Assembly: GCA_036343635.1 (NCBI GenBank)
Contig: JAYYVF010000088.1
Location: 1-64,000 of the forward strand
DNA: 64,000 bases
From: GCA-2693325 sp036343635
GTDB taxonomy: Bacteria > Latescibacterota > UBA2968 > UBA8231
Direction of reading: 5' to 3'
Under the pieces are notes generated by a model. That model did not search any database. It was not told the origin of the DNA and saw only the letters and a list, made by a program, of their open reading frames with translations. The translations under genes and the position numbers were made by a program. This document shows, piece by piece, positions 46,015 through 55,728 of the stretch (its first letter is position 1; each line of letters begins with the position of its first letter).

Positions 46015-47289
46015 TTAAATACCCATACTTTGATTGATTTCATTTTGGTAGGTATTTAATTTGTCAAGAAAAACTTCATCGATGCTTACGGCTCGGCCGG
46101 CCATCTGTGATTCTAACCAAGCATAAGCTATTGCCACCGAGCGGGCGCCCTGATTTATATCGACTTCGGGCATGGTTTTGTTTAGTATGCATTGGCCTAG
46201 TTCCCAATACTCAACAGCAATCAATTTTCGATCGGTTTGTTCAAATTCGAACGAATATTCAAAAAGTCGATTTCCGCCAAAAAGTTGAGCGGTAGCCTTA
46301 TCCAAGGAGAAGTTAGGTACCAATTCAAGCAGGCGTTCGTCATCGACTATTTCTTGGTTTTCTAGATGGAGCTTTAGGCGTTGACCTGACCGATCTCCAG
46401 GAAGGTCCATCGAGCCTAGGCTGCCAAATATGGCACGTTTCCACATCCCTTCTCCGCGAGCGGCATGGTCTTCTATATATTGAGCGACGGCACCATTTTC
46501 AAAAAGAATAGTTGCGTAACAGGCATCGTCTGCAGTGGCATCGAAATCAGCTGGCATTTCCCGTTGCCAGTGAGCATAGACTTGAGAAGACGAAATTTGG
46601 TGTGAGCCTGTATCGCCCGACATAGGATTGATACGCTTCTTTTCATGCAGGCGTGTCTGAGCGTAGACACTGGTTACATTTCCGAGAAAGAATTCCATTA
46701 TATCTGCAAAGTGAACACCTACATCAAGAAGTACACCACTTGCATTTTTCTGATGTCTCCAAACAGAGATAAGCATCCGGTCGCTGCCGCCGATGGTGTT
46801 GTGCATCAATAGTCGAGGTGTCCCTATTACTCCCTCCTCAAGTAATGCTTTTGCTAGTCGGTTTATGGGATCACGACGATAATTTTCTGCAACAGAAAGA
46901 ATCCGGCCTGTTTTTTCAGAAGTCTCTTGCATTAATTTGCAGGCACGGGAGGTAAGCCCAACGGGCTTTTCACATAATATGTGCCATCCTAATTCCATAG
47001 CTTCTATAGCCACACTGTGGTGATGTGCCGGTAAGGTACAAATATCTACGGCTTGTATATCGCCGGTCTTATTTAGATCAGACAGTGTTGAAACGGGCTG
47101 GGGACGCTTCCCAAGCCGCTCCCGGGACTGATCCGCGAGCGAATTCGCATTATCTAAATTGGGATCGCAGACGGCTACTAGTTCAAAAGGCGACAGGCCG
47201 GAACTTTGCAATTCGGCTAATCCATACATATGGCGGTGGCCCATTCCACCGCAACCAATGATGGCCAAAGGTATAGATGAAGTTGTCAA
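46015..47289 (-). CDS. Gfo/Idh/MocA family oxidoreductase
   Basis: A 424-residue NAD(P)-dependent dehydrogenase. The Rossmann motif is IIGCGGMGHRH (residues 9-19) and the catalytic stretch is CEKPVG near residue 99. There is no signal peptide. It is 55 bases downstream of the enolase-superfamily gene and directly followed by the rhomboid. With the enolase-family enzyme it would fit oxidation then dehydration of a sugar acid. Substrate unknown. Confidence 0.88.
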   Translation of the reverse strand: MTTSSIPLAIIGCGGMGHRHMYGLAELQSSGLSPFELVAVCDPNLDNANSLADQSRERLGKRPQPVSTLSDLNKTGDIQAVDICTLPAHHHSVAIEAMELGWHILCEKPVGLTSRACKLMQETSEKTGRILSVAENYRRDPINRLAKALLEEGVIGTPRLLMHNTIGGSDRMLISVWRHQKNASGVLLDVGVHFADIMEFFLGNVTSVYAQTRLHEKKRINPMSGDTGSHQISSSQVYAHWQREMPADFDATADDACYATILFENGAVAQYIEDHAARGEGMWKRAIFGSLGSMDLPGDRSGQRLKLHLENQEIVDDERLLELVPNFSLDKATAQLFGGNRLFEYSFEFEQTDRKLIAVEYWELGQCILNKTMPEVDINQGARSVAIAYAWLESQMAGRAVSIDEVFLDKLNTYQNEINQSMGI

Positions 47290-47344
47290 TTGTTTCTGTC
47301 TCCGTTATTAAGAAGATGGCAGTGTTAAATTCTTTTTACAAATT

Positions 47345-48484
47345 TTAAAGAGTGGATTTTGTTGGTTTCATACTAGAAAATTTTTCAATGCCTTCTGTAT
47401 CCCATTCTATTCCGAGACCCGCATTTTCTGGAATGGAAAGGAATCCGTCCTTGTCTAATTCGAACGGCTTTGTAACTAAGTCCTCAATATATGGGGCAGG
47501 CGTGATGTATTCCACCCATCGTGCCGTGGGTACGGCCGCAACTAAGTGAAGGTCGGCGGCCAAACCCACGGCGGTATTCCAACCATGCGGAACGAAAAGT
47601 ATTGAATGGTCATAGGCGTGCATCGCTATTCGGTATTCCTCAGAGATGCCTCCCACTTTAGTTACATCAGGTTGTATATAATCGACCGCGCGTTGTTCAA
47701 TCCAAGGCATAAAGGCCTGGCGACGAGTTATTACTTCGCAGGAAGTGATGGGCAGTGGAGCATTTTCCGTAAGTTTTATAAAGCCCTGTAAATCATCAGG
47801 TCGAAGTGCTTCTTCGAACCAAACTATTCCATAATCCTTCAACATTTTTGCGGTCTCTAGTGCCCATTTATAGCCGTGAGGCCAATATCGGTCAGACCCT
47901 CCAGCGTCCACCATCAGCTCTACATCCGGCCCGACGGTTTCTCTTGCAGTTTTCACGATAGCTTCGTCGATTGCGTCAGAGATTCGTCCAAACGGCCCCC
48001 ATCCCATTTTTATGGCTTGAAAACCGCGATTTACAGCATCTTCCAGGCGAGGAGGCAGATCTTTTGGATCAGTCATGAGAAGGGAGCCATAAGCTTTTAC
48101 TTTATCTCGATAGCGACCTCCTAAAAGCCGGCTGATAGGTTGATTTGTAACTTTCCCAAAAATATCCCATAGTGCAATATCTATCCCGGATATGAAGTGT
48201 GTAACGGCACCGCCACGCCCCTGCCAAAAAGTAGACTGATGCAACTTCTCAGAAACTCGCACGGGCTCTATAGCGCTCTCACCTATCAACAAGGGGCGTA
48301 ATAGATTCAGGCTTCCTTCGACAAGTTTGGCCGAGGTATATACGCTACCGAGCCCGACCACACCCTCGTCTGTCATAACCTCGACAAGGGTGTGCAAATT
48401 TTCTTGTTCTTCGTAGCCCTGATCCCATCCGCCATCTGGAGTTGCTCCAACCAAAGGAAGAATCCGGATATCTTTAATTTTCAT
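47345..48484 (-). CDS. Enolase-superfamily (mandelate racemase/muconate lactonising-type) enzyme
   Basis: A 379-residue enzyme with the capping and barrel domains of the enolase superfamily. Metal ligands are Asp193 (MVDAGG), Glu224 (WFEEALRPDD) and Glu250 (TSCE). The general-base pair Asp273 (QPDVTKVGG) and His300 (PHGWNTAVG) is present. In the usual KxK motif the first Lys (159) is kept but the second position is Gly (KMG). This fits an acid-sugar dehydratase. It is the first gene of a six-gene minus-strand run. Confidence 0.87.
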   Translation of the reverse strand: MKIKDIRILPLVGATPDGGWDQGYEEQENLHTLVEVMTDEGVVGLGSVYTSAKLVEGSLNLLRPLLIGESAIEPVRVSEKLHQSTFWQGRGGAVTHFISGIDIALWDIFGKVTNQPISRLLGGRYRDKVKAYGSLLMTDPKDLPPRLEDAVNRGFQAIKMGWGPFGRISDAIDEAIVKTARETVGPDVELMVDAGGSDRYWPHGYKWALETAKMLKDYGIVWFEEALRPDDLQGFIKLTENAPLPITSCEVITRRQAFMPWIEQRAVDYIQPDVTKVGGISEEYRIAMHAYDHSILFVPHGWNTAVGLAADLHLVAAVPTARWVEYITPAPYIEDLVTKPFELDKDGFLSIPENAGLGIEWDTEGIEKFSSMKPTKSTL

Positions 48485-48584
48485 ATGTTACTCCTATATA
48501 TTAAACTGTCACAAACGAATAGCATTATGGATAATTTTTGTCAACCTTTATGCATAATTAAGTTGTTAATAGAAAGGAATTATA

Positions 48585-50561
48585 ATGCCGTTGATGGCCC
48601 AAGGACATACATGTTTTAGAATGTCGTTCCTAATAGTTTTGACGGTCTTTATTAATTCTAAGCCGGTTAACGGCATTGAAGTACCGTTTAATCGTGGTGT
48701 AAATTTAACAAATTGGTTGCAGAGTAAAGGTCCCCGCGAAATACAGTTTACACGTTATGGGATTAATGACCTAAGACATATACGCGACTTAGGTTTTGAT
48801 GTCGTTCGGCTCCCAATAAATCTGCATTCGATGGCAGAGACTTCTTATGATTACTCCCTTGATCCACTTTTTTTATTCTTTCTCGATCAGATTATCGATT
48901 GGTGTGAAGAGATAGGGCTTTATTTAATATTAGACAACCATTCCATTAATAATGATTTTGGTACTGATTTTGATATTGAAAAAGTACTTATTCCGGTCTG
49001 GCGTCAACTCGCAGAGCATCTGAGAAATAGGTCAGATTTTGTGTATTTTGAGGTATTGAATGAACCGCATGGCGTTGACGATTTAGTCTGGGGAAGAATT
49101 CAGGGCGAGGTTATTGATACAATCCGTTCGGTGGATAAGGATCGCATAATAGTTGTAGGCCCTGCTAATTGGAACAGTTTTAAGAATCTATCGCTCATGC
49201 CTGAGTATTCTGATCAGCGCTTGATTTACACGTTTCATTTTTATGAACCATTTTTATTTACCCATCAAGGTGCGAGTTGGGTAACACCCTCCATGGTTTC
49301 AGTGGCAGGTATTCCTTTTCCGTACAAGGCTGGCGTAATGCCGAGGGCTCCGACCCAACTCGCGGGCACTTGGGTTGGAGCTGCATACAGCAACTATTAT
49401 GAGGATAGCAATTCAATACAAATTGAAGAGCAAATTGATATTGCGGCAAACTTTGCTCAAGCCCGCGATGTTCCAATATTTTGCGGGGAATTTGGTGTGT
49501 TCAGGAGAAATGCTCCGATTGGAGACCGAAAAGAATGGTACAAAGCTGTGAGAAAGGTTTTTGAAACTCGTGAAATTCCGTGGATTATGTGGGATTATAA
49601 AGGTGGGTTCGGGCTTTTCAAGAAAGGCAGCAATGAATTATACGAATACGATCTTAATGTTGATCTGCTAAAGGAGTTGGGTTTAAATGTGCCGCTTCAA
49701 ATTGCAATGGAACACAAGCCTTTGACAGCCAGCAAAAAATTCTATAGCGATTTTGTTTCCGGTGATATTAACGTATCGCTTTGGTCGACAGGGTCCGTTG
49801 ATTTTTTTTCCGATAATAATCCGGCCTTTGGGGATTATTGTATTCGTTGGAGTGATGCAGAACAATATAACCATATTCGTTTCGATTTTGTTCCAGACAT
49901 AGATCTTGATTTGCTTGTAGAAAAAGGATATTCGCTATCTTTTTGGGTTAGAGGGGGTGAGAAAATTTCGAGTTTTGATGTTCGTTTTTTGAATAGCGAA
50001 GATAGCCAACTTCCCTGGCGAATGCGATCTACGATTGATTCTTCTAAGGTTACTTGGAATGACGTATGGCAAGAGGTACGCGTACCTCTATCTGCATTCG
50101 TTGAACATGGGGCCTGGAGTGGAGACTGGCATGAGCCACAAGGCTTATTTGACTGGTCATCTATTGATTGTTTTGAAATTGTTGCAGAGCATCATTCTTT
50201 CCAAAAACAAGATTTATATATCGATGAATTAAGGTTGGTGTCGGCTCGTGAAACAAATGTGAATATTGTGCAGAGAACTGTTATCGCTAACAATCTGTAC
50301 GAGAATATTCCAAACCCATTTAATTCAAATACTTTGATTCGCTACAGTGTCGGGAGCCCTGGTTATGTTTTATTAGAAATATACAATGCGTTGGGACAGA
50401 AGATATTTACGCTTGTTGATGAAGACAAACCAATCGGACAGCATCAGGTGATTTGGAATGGTCAGGACGATCATGGACTTGGCGTTTCAACAGGCTTGTA
50501 TTTTTATCGAATAGAATTAGGAGATTACATGGGCGCAGGAAAAATGATGTTGTTACGTTAG
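48585..50561 (+). CDS. Secreted glycoside hydrolase family 5 enzyme with type IX-like C-terminal domain
   Basis: Predicted endo-beta-glucanase or mannanase. The 658-residue protein has an N-terminal hydrophobic stretch (MSFLIVLTVFINS near residue 13). AAAGGA precedes the ATG at 48585, so the longer start is kept. The GH5 barrel (about 32-340) has the acid/base Glu160 (LNEPHG) and nucleophile Glu302 (FCGEFG). A carbohydrate-binding-like beta sandwich follows (about 365-545), then a C-terminal FlgD/type IX-like domain with IPNPFNSN and LGVSTGLYFYRIEL. It should be exported and held on the cell surface or released. A nucleotidyltransferase and a second CTD protein follow. Confidence 0.9.
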   Translation: MPLMAQGHTCFRMSFLIVLTVFINSKPVNGIEVPFNRGVNLTNWLQSKGPREIQFTRYGINDLRHIRDLGFDVVRLPINLHSMAETSYDYSLDPLFLFFLDQIIDWCEEIGLYLILDNHSINNDFGTDFDIEKVLIPVWRQLAEHLRNRSDFVYFEVLNEPHGVDDLVWGRIQGEVIDTIRSVDKDRIIVVGPANWNSFKNLSLMPEYSDQRLIYTFHFYEPFLFTHQGASWVTPSMVSVAGIPFPYKAGVMPRAPTQLAGTWVGAAYSNYYEDSNSIQIEEQIDIAANFAQARDVPIFCGEFGVFRRNAPIGDRKEWYKAVRKVFETREIPWIMWDYKGGFGLFKKGSNELYEYDLNVDLLKELGLNVPLQIAMEHKPLTASKKFYSDFVSGDINVSLWSTGSVDFFSDNNPAFGDYCIRWSDAEQYNHIRFDFVPDIDLDLLVEKGYSLSFWVRGGEKISSFDVRFLNSEDSQLPWRMRSTIDSSKVTWNDVWQEVRVPLSAFVEHGAWSGDWHEPQGLFDWSSIDCFEIVAEHHSFQKQDLYIDELRLVSARETNVNIVQRTVIANNLYENIPNPFNSNTLIRYSVGSPGYVLLEIYNALGQKIFTLVDEDKPIGQHQVIWNGQDDHGLGVSTGLYFYRIELGDYMGAGKMMLLR

Positions 50562-50590
50562 GATTTTCCGCCAAGGGAAAGGTTGTTTTT

Positions 50591-51337
50591 TTGAAGGCTA
50601 TTATAGTTGGTGCCGGTCGCGGGAGCCGTTTAAATATATTGACTGATGACCAGCCTAAGTGTTACACATTAATTAGAAACCAAAGAATACTTGACTGGTC
50701 GCTTGGAGCATTTTCTGAGGCGGGCCTTTTGGACATGGTTTTTGTCGGAGGGTACCGTATTGAACAGATTAAGCGAGACTACCCTCAACTGGATTTCCGT
50801 CATAATGTCGATTGGAAAAACAATAATATTCTGGCGTCGCTTTTTTTTGCGGAAAAGGATATGAAAAATGGGTTTATTAGCTGCTATTCGGATATCCTTT
50901 TCCGTAGTGAAGTAGTACGACGGCTGATTGGACACAAGGCCGATATAGTAATCTGTATCGATACAGATTGGCGTGATCGCTACGTTCACAGAAGTCAACA
51001 CCCAGAAGATGATGCTGAAAAAGTTATTTGTAATGCTGATCAAATTGTTCGTATTGAGCGTAGTATAGAACCGGAGATAGCCTCCGGAGAGTTTACTGGT
51101 GTCGCGAAGTTCAGTGTTTCTGGAGCTCAACAACTTCGAGAATCTTATCGTAAGGTTTCAGAGTTTTATTCAGGGAAGTGTTGGCGAGACGGAGTGGCTT
51201 TTGAGAAGGCTTACTTAATACATTTACTGCAATACATGATTGAGGACGGCATAGATATTCGGGCTGTTTCTATTTCCGGTGGATATTTGGAAATTGATAC
51301 AGAGGAAGATTTGATACTTGCTAACGAATCTTGGTGA
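50591..51337 (+). CDS. LicC-like nucleotidyltransferase
   Basis: A 248-residue cytidylyl- or guanylyl-transferase fold protein. The frame extends back to 50453, inside the GH5 gene, but the TTG at 50591 with GGGAAAGG eight bases upstream is preferred because the conserved strand starts there: KAIIVGAGRGSRL, then QPKCYTLI (residues 18-25). An Asp at CYSDILF is the probable metal ligand. LicC activates phosphocholine, and related enzymes activate sugars for surface glycans. It sits between two genes encoding CTD-type secreted proteins. The substrate is unknown. Confidence 0.8.
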   Translation: MKAIIVGAGRGSRLNILTDDQPKCYTLIRNQRILDWSLGAFSEAGLLDMVFVGGYRIEQIKRDYPQLDFRHNVDWKNNNILASLFFAEKDMKNGFISCYSDILFRSEVVRRLIGHKADIVICIDTDWRDRYVHRSQHPEDDAEKVICNADQIVRIERSIEPEIASGEFTGVAKFSVSGAQQLRESYRKVSEFYSGKCWRDGVAFEKAYLIHLLQYMIEDGIDIRAVSISGGYLEIDTEEDLILANESW

Positions 51338-51469
51338 ACATGATTAAGAGGGATCTATTAATCATTGAAAATTACGGAATCTTGTTATTTGTTGCAGTGG
51401 TTATATTGTTACCATGAACGGATTCGTTACGCTAATTAATCCTTGAGAAAATATTCTTTGGCATAAGTC

Positions 51470-53758
51470 ATGTTAATAATTTGGCCATCTGTTTACAGTG
51501 TTTTGTTTAACGCCTTCATTTTTTTTTGTCCGATTCAAGCCACCGCTGATGAATTAATATTTGATTCTGTATCTGACTGGAAACGTTGGAATTTTCCTAG
51601 TAAGGCCGTAGAAATTAAGGCCGGAGGCCGTGTTCGCCCCAAGCCAATTAAACGTAAAATAAACGCAGTAATAGAGGCACAGCGTTACGGCGGTGGTATC
51701 AGAGCTGTTGGGTCAAATGTGCGTGATGCATCTAAAATTATAGATGGCGATGAAAATAGTGGTTGGAGCCCGGAGATTCAGGATCTTTCGACAGGAGGCT
51801 GGATAGAAATAGATTTGGGTCGCGCTGTTTCTGCTGAGTGGATAGAGCTGGTCTTTGACAGGCGTGCGCCTCCTTTTGAATTGTTTGAATTACTGATTTC
51901 TAATGGTATGATGATGCGAGATCAAACTCGGTCTTTTATTGAGAATACGTTGGTTTACGGCGTAAAAAAACGTTTTGTCGAAAATAATCGTCACCGAATA
52001 CGCTTTTGGTTGGAAGATCCTGGGCTCTCGGTGGTAAAAAATGTACGTATTCAGGTTTTAAAGATGGTTAAAGGCGCATTATTGACAGAAATTGTTGTTC
52101 AGGAGTTTGGTAATAATTTAGTGCTGGAAGCGCCAGGAAGAGGTGGTGGCGTAGATATTGCAGTTGAGGTTGAAAATCCGCTCTCCGTTAGCAAGGGAAG
52201 GGTTCTCGCAGCGGCCGACGGCTTGGTAACCACAGCTTGGTATCCGACTGGCCGCGAAGTTAATTCTGAAGATACCTATGCTCATATCCGCGTAGATCTC
52301 GGGGCGGTGTATCAGGTCGATCAGCTTCGTTTAATAAGCGCTTTGGGAGAAACATTCGACTTTCTTTTTTATGAATTAGGTACCTCTGACGGATCTTTGG
52401 CCCCTAATGGTACACTAGTTTGGGAAAAGCATTTTTCTGGGACACAAGATAATTTGCCAAGCGGGATAGGCCTGGTTGACCATCTTTTTGGCCCTATTGC
52501 TGCGAGGTTTGTGCAAGTGCGCTGGAAGTTCTGGGATAGCAATTGTCAGAATGGACGTCAAAAAAATACTGGTTGTTTTTCTACTGGGAGGACCCAGGAA
52601 TTACAAGTTTTTGGTGAGGGGTTACCCAGAAGAATTTCTTTGAAATCACCACTCATAGATCTTGGTAGTGACAAGAATGTGTATTCTTTACGATGGGAAG
52701 CCGATATAGAGCCGGGGTCCAGTGTGGAACTTCGGTCTAGATCAGGAAACGAGCTCGAGGAGCGCGCAAAATTTTTAGACCATAATAACAAAGAGGTGAC
52801 GGAGAAGGAGTGGAACCGCTTAATACCTTCATTCCGCGGTCGGATTGATACATTTTCTGTGGTCGGGAAAGACTGGAGTTCGTGGAGCAGGGTTTACCAA
52901 GTTTCGGGAGAAAACTTTTTATCTCCATCACCCACTCGATATATGGAATTGGAAGCACAATTGGTTTCGAATTCTGAAGGGAAGAATGCCGCGACGCTAG
53001 ACCGGATTTCTATAGAGTTCTCGCCATCTATAGCTGGAAAAGTGGTTGGTGAGGTTCACCCTAACTTTATTGATGCCGGAGTTTTTACTGATTTCTCTTA
53101 CTTTCTTCGGGCGGAAAAGTGCCGGAATGGATTTGATGAGATCACTATGGAGTCTACGGCATCTCTCAAATTTAAAGAGGCCTTGATAAACAATGTTTCG
53201 ACAACCGCGATTGCTCGTGTTTGGAAAGGCGGGATAACACTTATTTTTCCAAGAAGAATATCTCAAGGAGAGCTGGTTGAGTTAAAATTTGCGGCGAAAG
53301 TTTTTCTAAATGGCACTAAGGTTGAATTATTTATTGCTGAAACGGCACAAGGTGAAAAGCTCCGTCAGCGAGTTCTTCCAGGTGATGCATTTTCGGGGGT
53401 AGAGAGCAATACCAACTTATTAGAAATACTTCCTCCAGAAAAGCTCTTCACGGATTTGGTGTTTGAGAGTCGGATTATCACCCCCAATGGTGATGGTATC
53501 AATGATGATCTTATGGTTACGTTTGGCGTGTTAAACGTCATCAAGTCGCGGAAATTATTTTTTTTGGTGTATGATTTGGCTGGAAATCTTCAATTCCAGA
53601 TAGATACTGAGACGACTGCGGGTTCGAGGGAATTTGTATGGGACGGGATTAACAGAAATGGTAGACTTGTTAGTCCGGGTATGTATATTGTTCGCTTAAC
53701 AATGCAAGTAGATTCCGGTGACTATACAGATGAAAGAGTTGTGTCTGTATTTTATTAA
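51470..53758 (+). CDS. Secreted discoidin-domain protein with gliding-type C-terminal domain
   Basis: A 762-residue exported protein with a signal peptide (about residues 1-27). Two regions look like F5/8-type C (discoidin) carbohydrate-binding domains: near 70-215 (GGGIRAVGSNVRDASKIIDG, GGWIEIDLG) and near 240-390. The C-terminal ~95 residues carry TPNGDGINDD, VYDLAGNLQF and LVSPGMYIVRL, the gliding/CHU_C-type C-terminal domain used by type IX cargo. No catalytic domain is recognised, so it may be an adhesin or a matrix protein. It follows the nucleotidyltransferase on the same strand. Confidence 0.75.
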   Translation: MLIIWPSVYSVLFNAFIFFCPIQATADELIFDSVSDWKRWNFPSKAVEIKAGGRVRPKPIKRKINAVIEAQRYGGGIRAVGSNVRDASKIIDGDENSGWSPEIQDLSTGGWIEIDLGRAVSAEWIELVFDRRAPPFELFELLISNGMMMRDQTRSFIENTLVYGVKKRFVENNRHRIRFWLEDPGLSVVKNVRIQVLKMVKGALLTEIVVQEFGNNLVLEAPGRGGGVDIAVEVENPLSVSKGRVLAAADGLVTTAWYPTGREVNSEDTYAHIRVDLGAVYQVDQLRLISALGETFDFLFYELGTSDGSLAPNGTLVWEKHFSGTQDNLPSGIGLVDHLFGPIAARFVQVRWKFWDSNCQNGRQKNTGCFSTGRTQELQVFGEGLPRRISLKSPLIDLGSDKNVYSLRWEADIEPGSSVELRSRSGNELEERAKFLDHNNKEVTEKEWNRLIPSFRGRIDTFSVVGKDWSSWSRVYQVSGENFLSPSPTRYMELEAQLVSNSEGKNAATLDRISIEFSPSIAGKVVGEVHPNFIDAGVFTDFSYFLRAEKCRNGFDEITMESTASLKFKEALINNVSTTAIARVWKGGITLIFPRRISQGELVELKFAAKVFLNGTKVELFIAETAQGEKLRQRVLPGDAFSGVESNTNLLEILPPEKLFTDLVFESRIITPNGDGINDDLMVTFGVLNVIKSRKLFFLVYDLAGNLQFQIDTETTAGSREFVWDGINRNGRLVSPGMYIVRLTMQVDSGDYTDERVVSVFY

Positions 53759-53846
53759 AAGTTTTCGATAGTATCTACTTGGCCAATTTCAATGAGTTCA
53801 TAATGGAGATACAGACAGGATCTTTTGTTTGGAAAGGGAAGTTGGT

Positions 53847-54254
53847 CTATCTCGTCAGTTTCACTGTTTCCTGTATAGCCCCAGTGCCATCAACCTTCTC
53901 TATGGATTGGACGTAAATCAGTTCAGTCTCTGACATTGATTCGATTTCATAGGGATATTCACTTGTAAGATTCCCGTCTGTATCCGTAATTGAAAGCTTT
54001 GATCCGGAAATGACCCATTTATAGGTTGTGTCCCAACCGAAATACAGGGCAGTTCCGTCCGAACTAAAGGCTATATGTGGTTCGCTGTAATAATACCAGG
54101 TTCCCAATATACCCTGAGAGTAATTTTCTTCGGGAATAACCATGGAGCTTGGTGTAGATGAAGTTATAACACCTGATTCGCTTCTATCACCACACCCAAC
54201 GAATATTCCTATTAACATCAAGAGATAAAAACCTTTAGTCATAATTTTCTCCAT
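53847..54254 (-). CDS. Small lipoprotein, lipocalin-like
   Basis: A 135-residue protein with a lipoprotein signal (MTKGFYLLMLIGIFVGC; Met5 is an alternative start) and a mature domain containing WYYYSEPHIAFSSDGTALYF, typical of small lipocalin-like or DUF5640-type lipoproteins. No active site is seen. It is monocistronic between converging and divergent genes. Confidence 0.75.
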   Translation of the reverse strand: MEKIMTKGFYLLMLIGIFVGCGDRSESGVITSSTPSSMVIPEENYSQGILGTWYYYSEPHIAFSSDGTALYFGWDTTYKWVISGSKLSITDTDGNLTSEYPYEIESMSETELIYVQSIEKVDGTGAIQETVKLTR

Positions 54255-54451
54255 GCAGATATTATATTATGATCCAAGCAATTGATTAAACCTAATTCTT
54301 GTCGCCTAAAAAATAAATAATTGGATATTCATTATACTTTTTGTTGTTTTAACGAAAAAGATTCTCAGTTAATTTGCAACATACTGTTTATCGTTTTACC
54401 TAAATTCGATGGGTCTTACGAATTGAATTTATGCAAGAAAGGTAATTAATA

Positions 54452-55483
54452 ATGACGAAGTTACAGGTTGCGCTCGATAAAAAGTCAATTTTAACCACAA
54501 CGGTAGGTTCATATCCAGTACCTGAGTGGTTAATTTCTCTGCCGAGCGAACAAGCCCTATCGGATGCTACGCGGGTAGTTTTCAATAGTCAACGTCAGGC
54601 AGGTATCGATTTACCGACGGATGGAGAGCTCTATCGATTTGATGTCAATCACCCGGATACCAACGGTATGATAGAATATTTCGTCCGTCCTTTGGAGGGA
54701 GTTCGCGCTGGGATTGGGAGAAATGATATTGAGGAGTTTGCTTCCTTGCAAAGTATGGGCTTTAGATCAAAGCCAGCCGCTGTGGTTGAAAGTGAATTGT
54801 CTTCGGGCTCATTAAATTTATTGTCTGATTGTGTCCGTGCTGCGGAAGTTGCAGGAGGGTTATTCAAATTTACACTAACCAGTCCTTATATGCTTGCACG
54901 CACTTTACTCGATCATTACTATGGCGACTTTGAGCATTTACTGATGGCGATTGCTGGAGTCTTGGCAGATCAAGTAAGGGATCTTCCGTGCGATTGTATA
55001 CAGATTGATGAGGCAAATGTGCCAGGTAATCCAGATCACGGCCCTATTGCTGCACGAGCAATTAATACTGTCTTGGACAACATAGATTCAACAACAAATA
55101 AATCGGTTCATTTTTGTTTTGGTAATTATGGTGGTCAAACGATTCAGTCAGGAACCTGGGACGCTCTCCATGCTTTTTTAAATGAACTGCATTGTGATCA
55201 TCTTGTACTTGAACTTGCTCATCGTCCAGAAAGTGATGTTTCAGCGCTCAATGGTATAGATTCGAAAATAGCCTTAGGGATAGGCGTGGTTGATATAAAA
55301 GTAAATCATATTGAAACACCAGATGAAATAGCAAAGCGCATTCAGACGGTCGAAAAGGCCGTTGGCCCAGGACGCGTAAAATTTATTCATCCAGATTGCG
55401 GTTTTTGGATGCTCAAACGCTCTATTGCAGATCGCAAGATTAGCGTACTGGCAGAAGGCCGAGACCTGTTTTTAGGTAATTAA
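54452..55483 (+). CDS. MetE C-terminal-type methyltransferase (cobalamin-independent methionine synthase core)
   Basis: A 343-residue protein covering only the catalytic barrel of MetE (full MetE is about 750). The zinc ligands His220-x-Cys222 (VHFCFGN), Glu254 and Cys316 (HPDCGFW) are in place, and IQIDEAN (182-188) matches the IQIDEPA of the family. N-terminal TTTVGSYPVPEWL is also typical. Such short MetE proteins act with other methyl donors. Preceded by AAAGGTAATT. Its methyl donor and acceptor are unknown. Confidence 0.82.
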   Translation: MTKLQVALDKKSILTTTVGSYPVPEWLISLPSEQALSDATRVVFNSQRQAGIDLPTDGELYRFDVNHPDTNGMIEYFVRPLEGVRAGIGRNDIEEFASLQSMGFRSKPAAVVESELSSGSLNLLSDCVRAAEVAGGLFKFTLTSPYMLARTLLDHYYGDFEHLLMAIAGVLADQVRDLPCDCIQIDEANVPGNPDHGPIAARAINTVLDNIDSTTNKSVHFCFGNYGGQTIQSGTWDALHAFLNELHCDHLVLELAHRPESDVSALNGIDSKIALGIGVVDIKVNHIETPDEIAKRIQTVEKAVGPGRVKFIHPDCGFWMLKRSIADRKISVLAEGRDLFLGN

Positions 55484-55728
55484 CAAAAAACAGGAAATGG
55501 TTTTCCGATATTTACGGCAGAGAAAAATTAACTGAGATGATTTTAAGAAGGCATTTTGAATCCCACCTATAACCAAATGCTGCACGTTTAGACTGGTCTC
55601 GACAATGCACCGAACGAGGACGACATATTTTGTGAATTGCTGCTCAGATGGCTCGTATATTGGATTATATAGACAATAGAACGATTTTACCCTATTTCAG
55701 AAACACTTTTATACGTATCGTGCTTAAT

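Noticed and set aside
50453..50590. Longer nucleotidyltransferase start inside the GH5 gene
   Set aside because: Arg-rich translation without family similarity; TTG at 50591 has a ribosome site and starts at the conserved strand.
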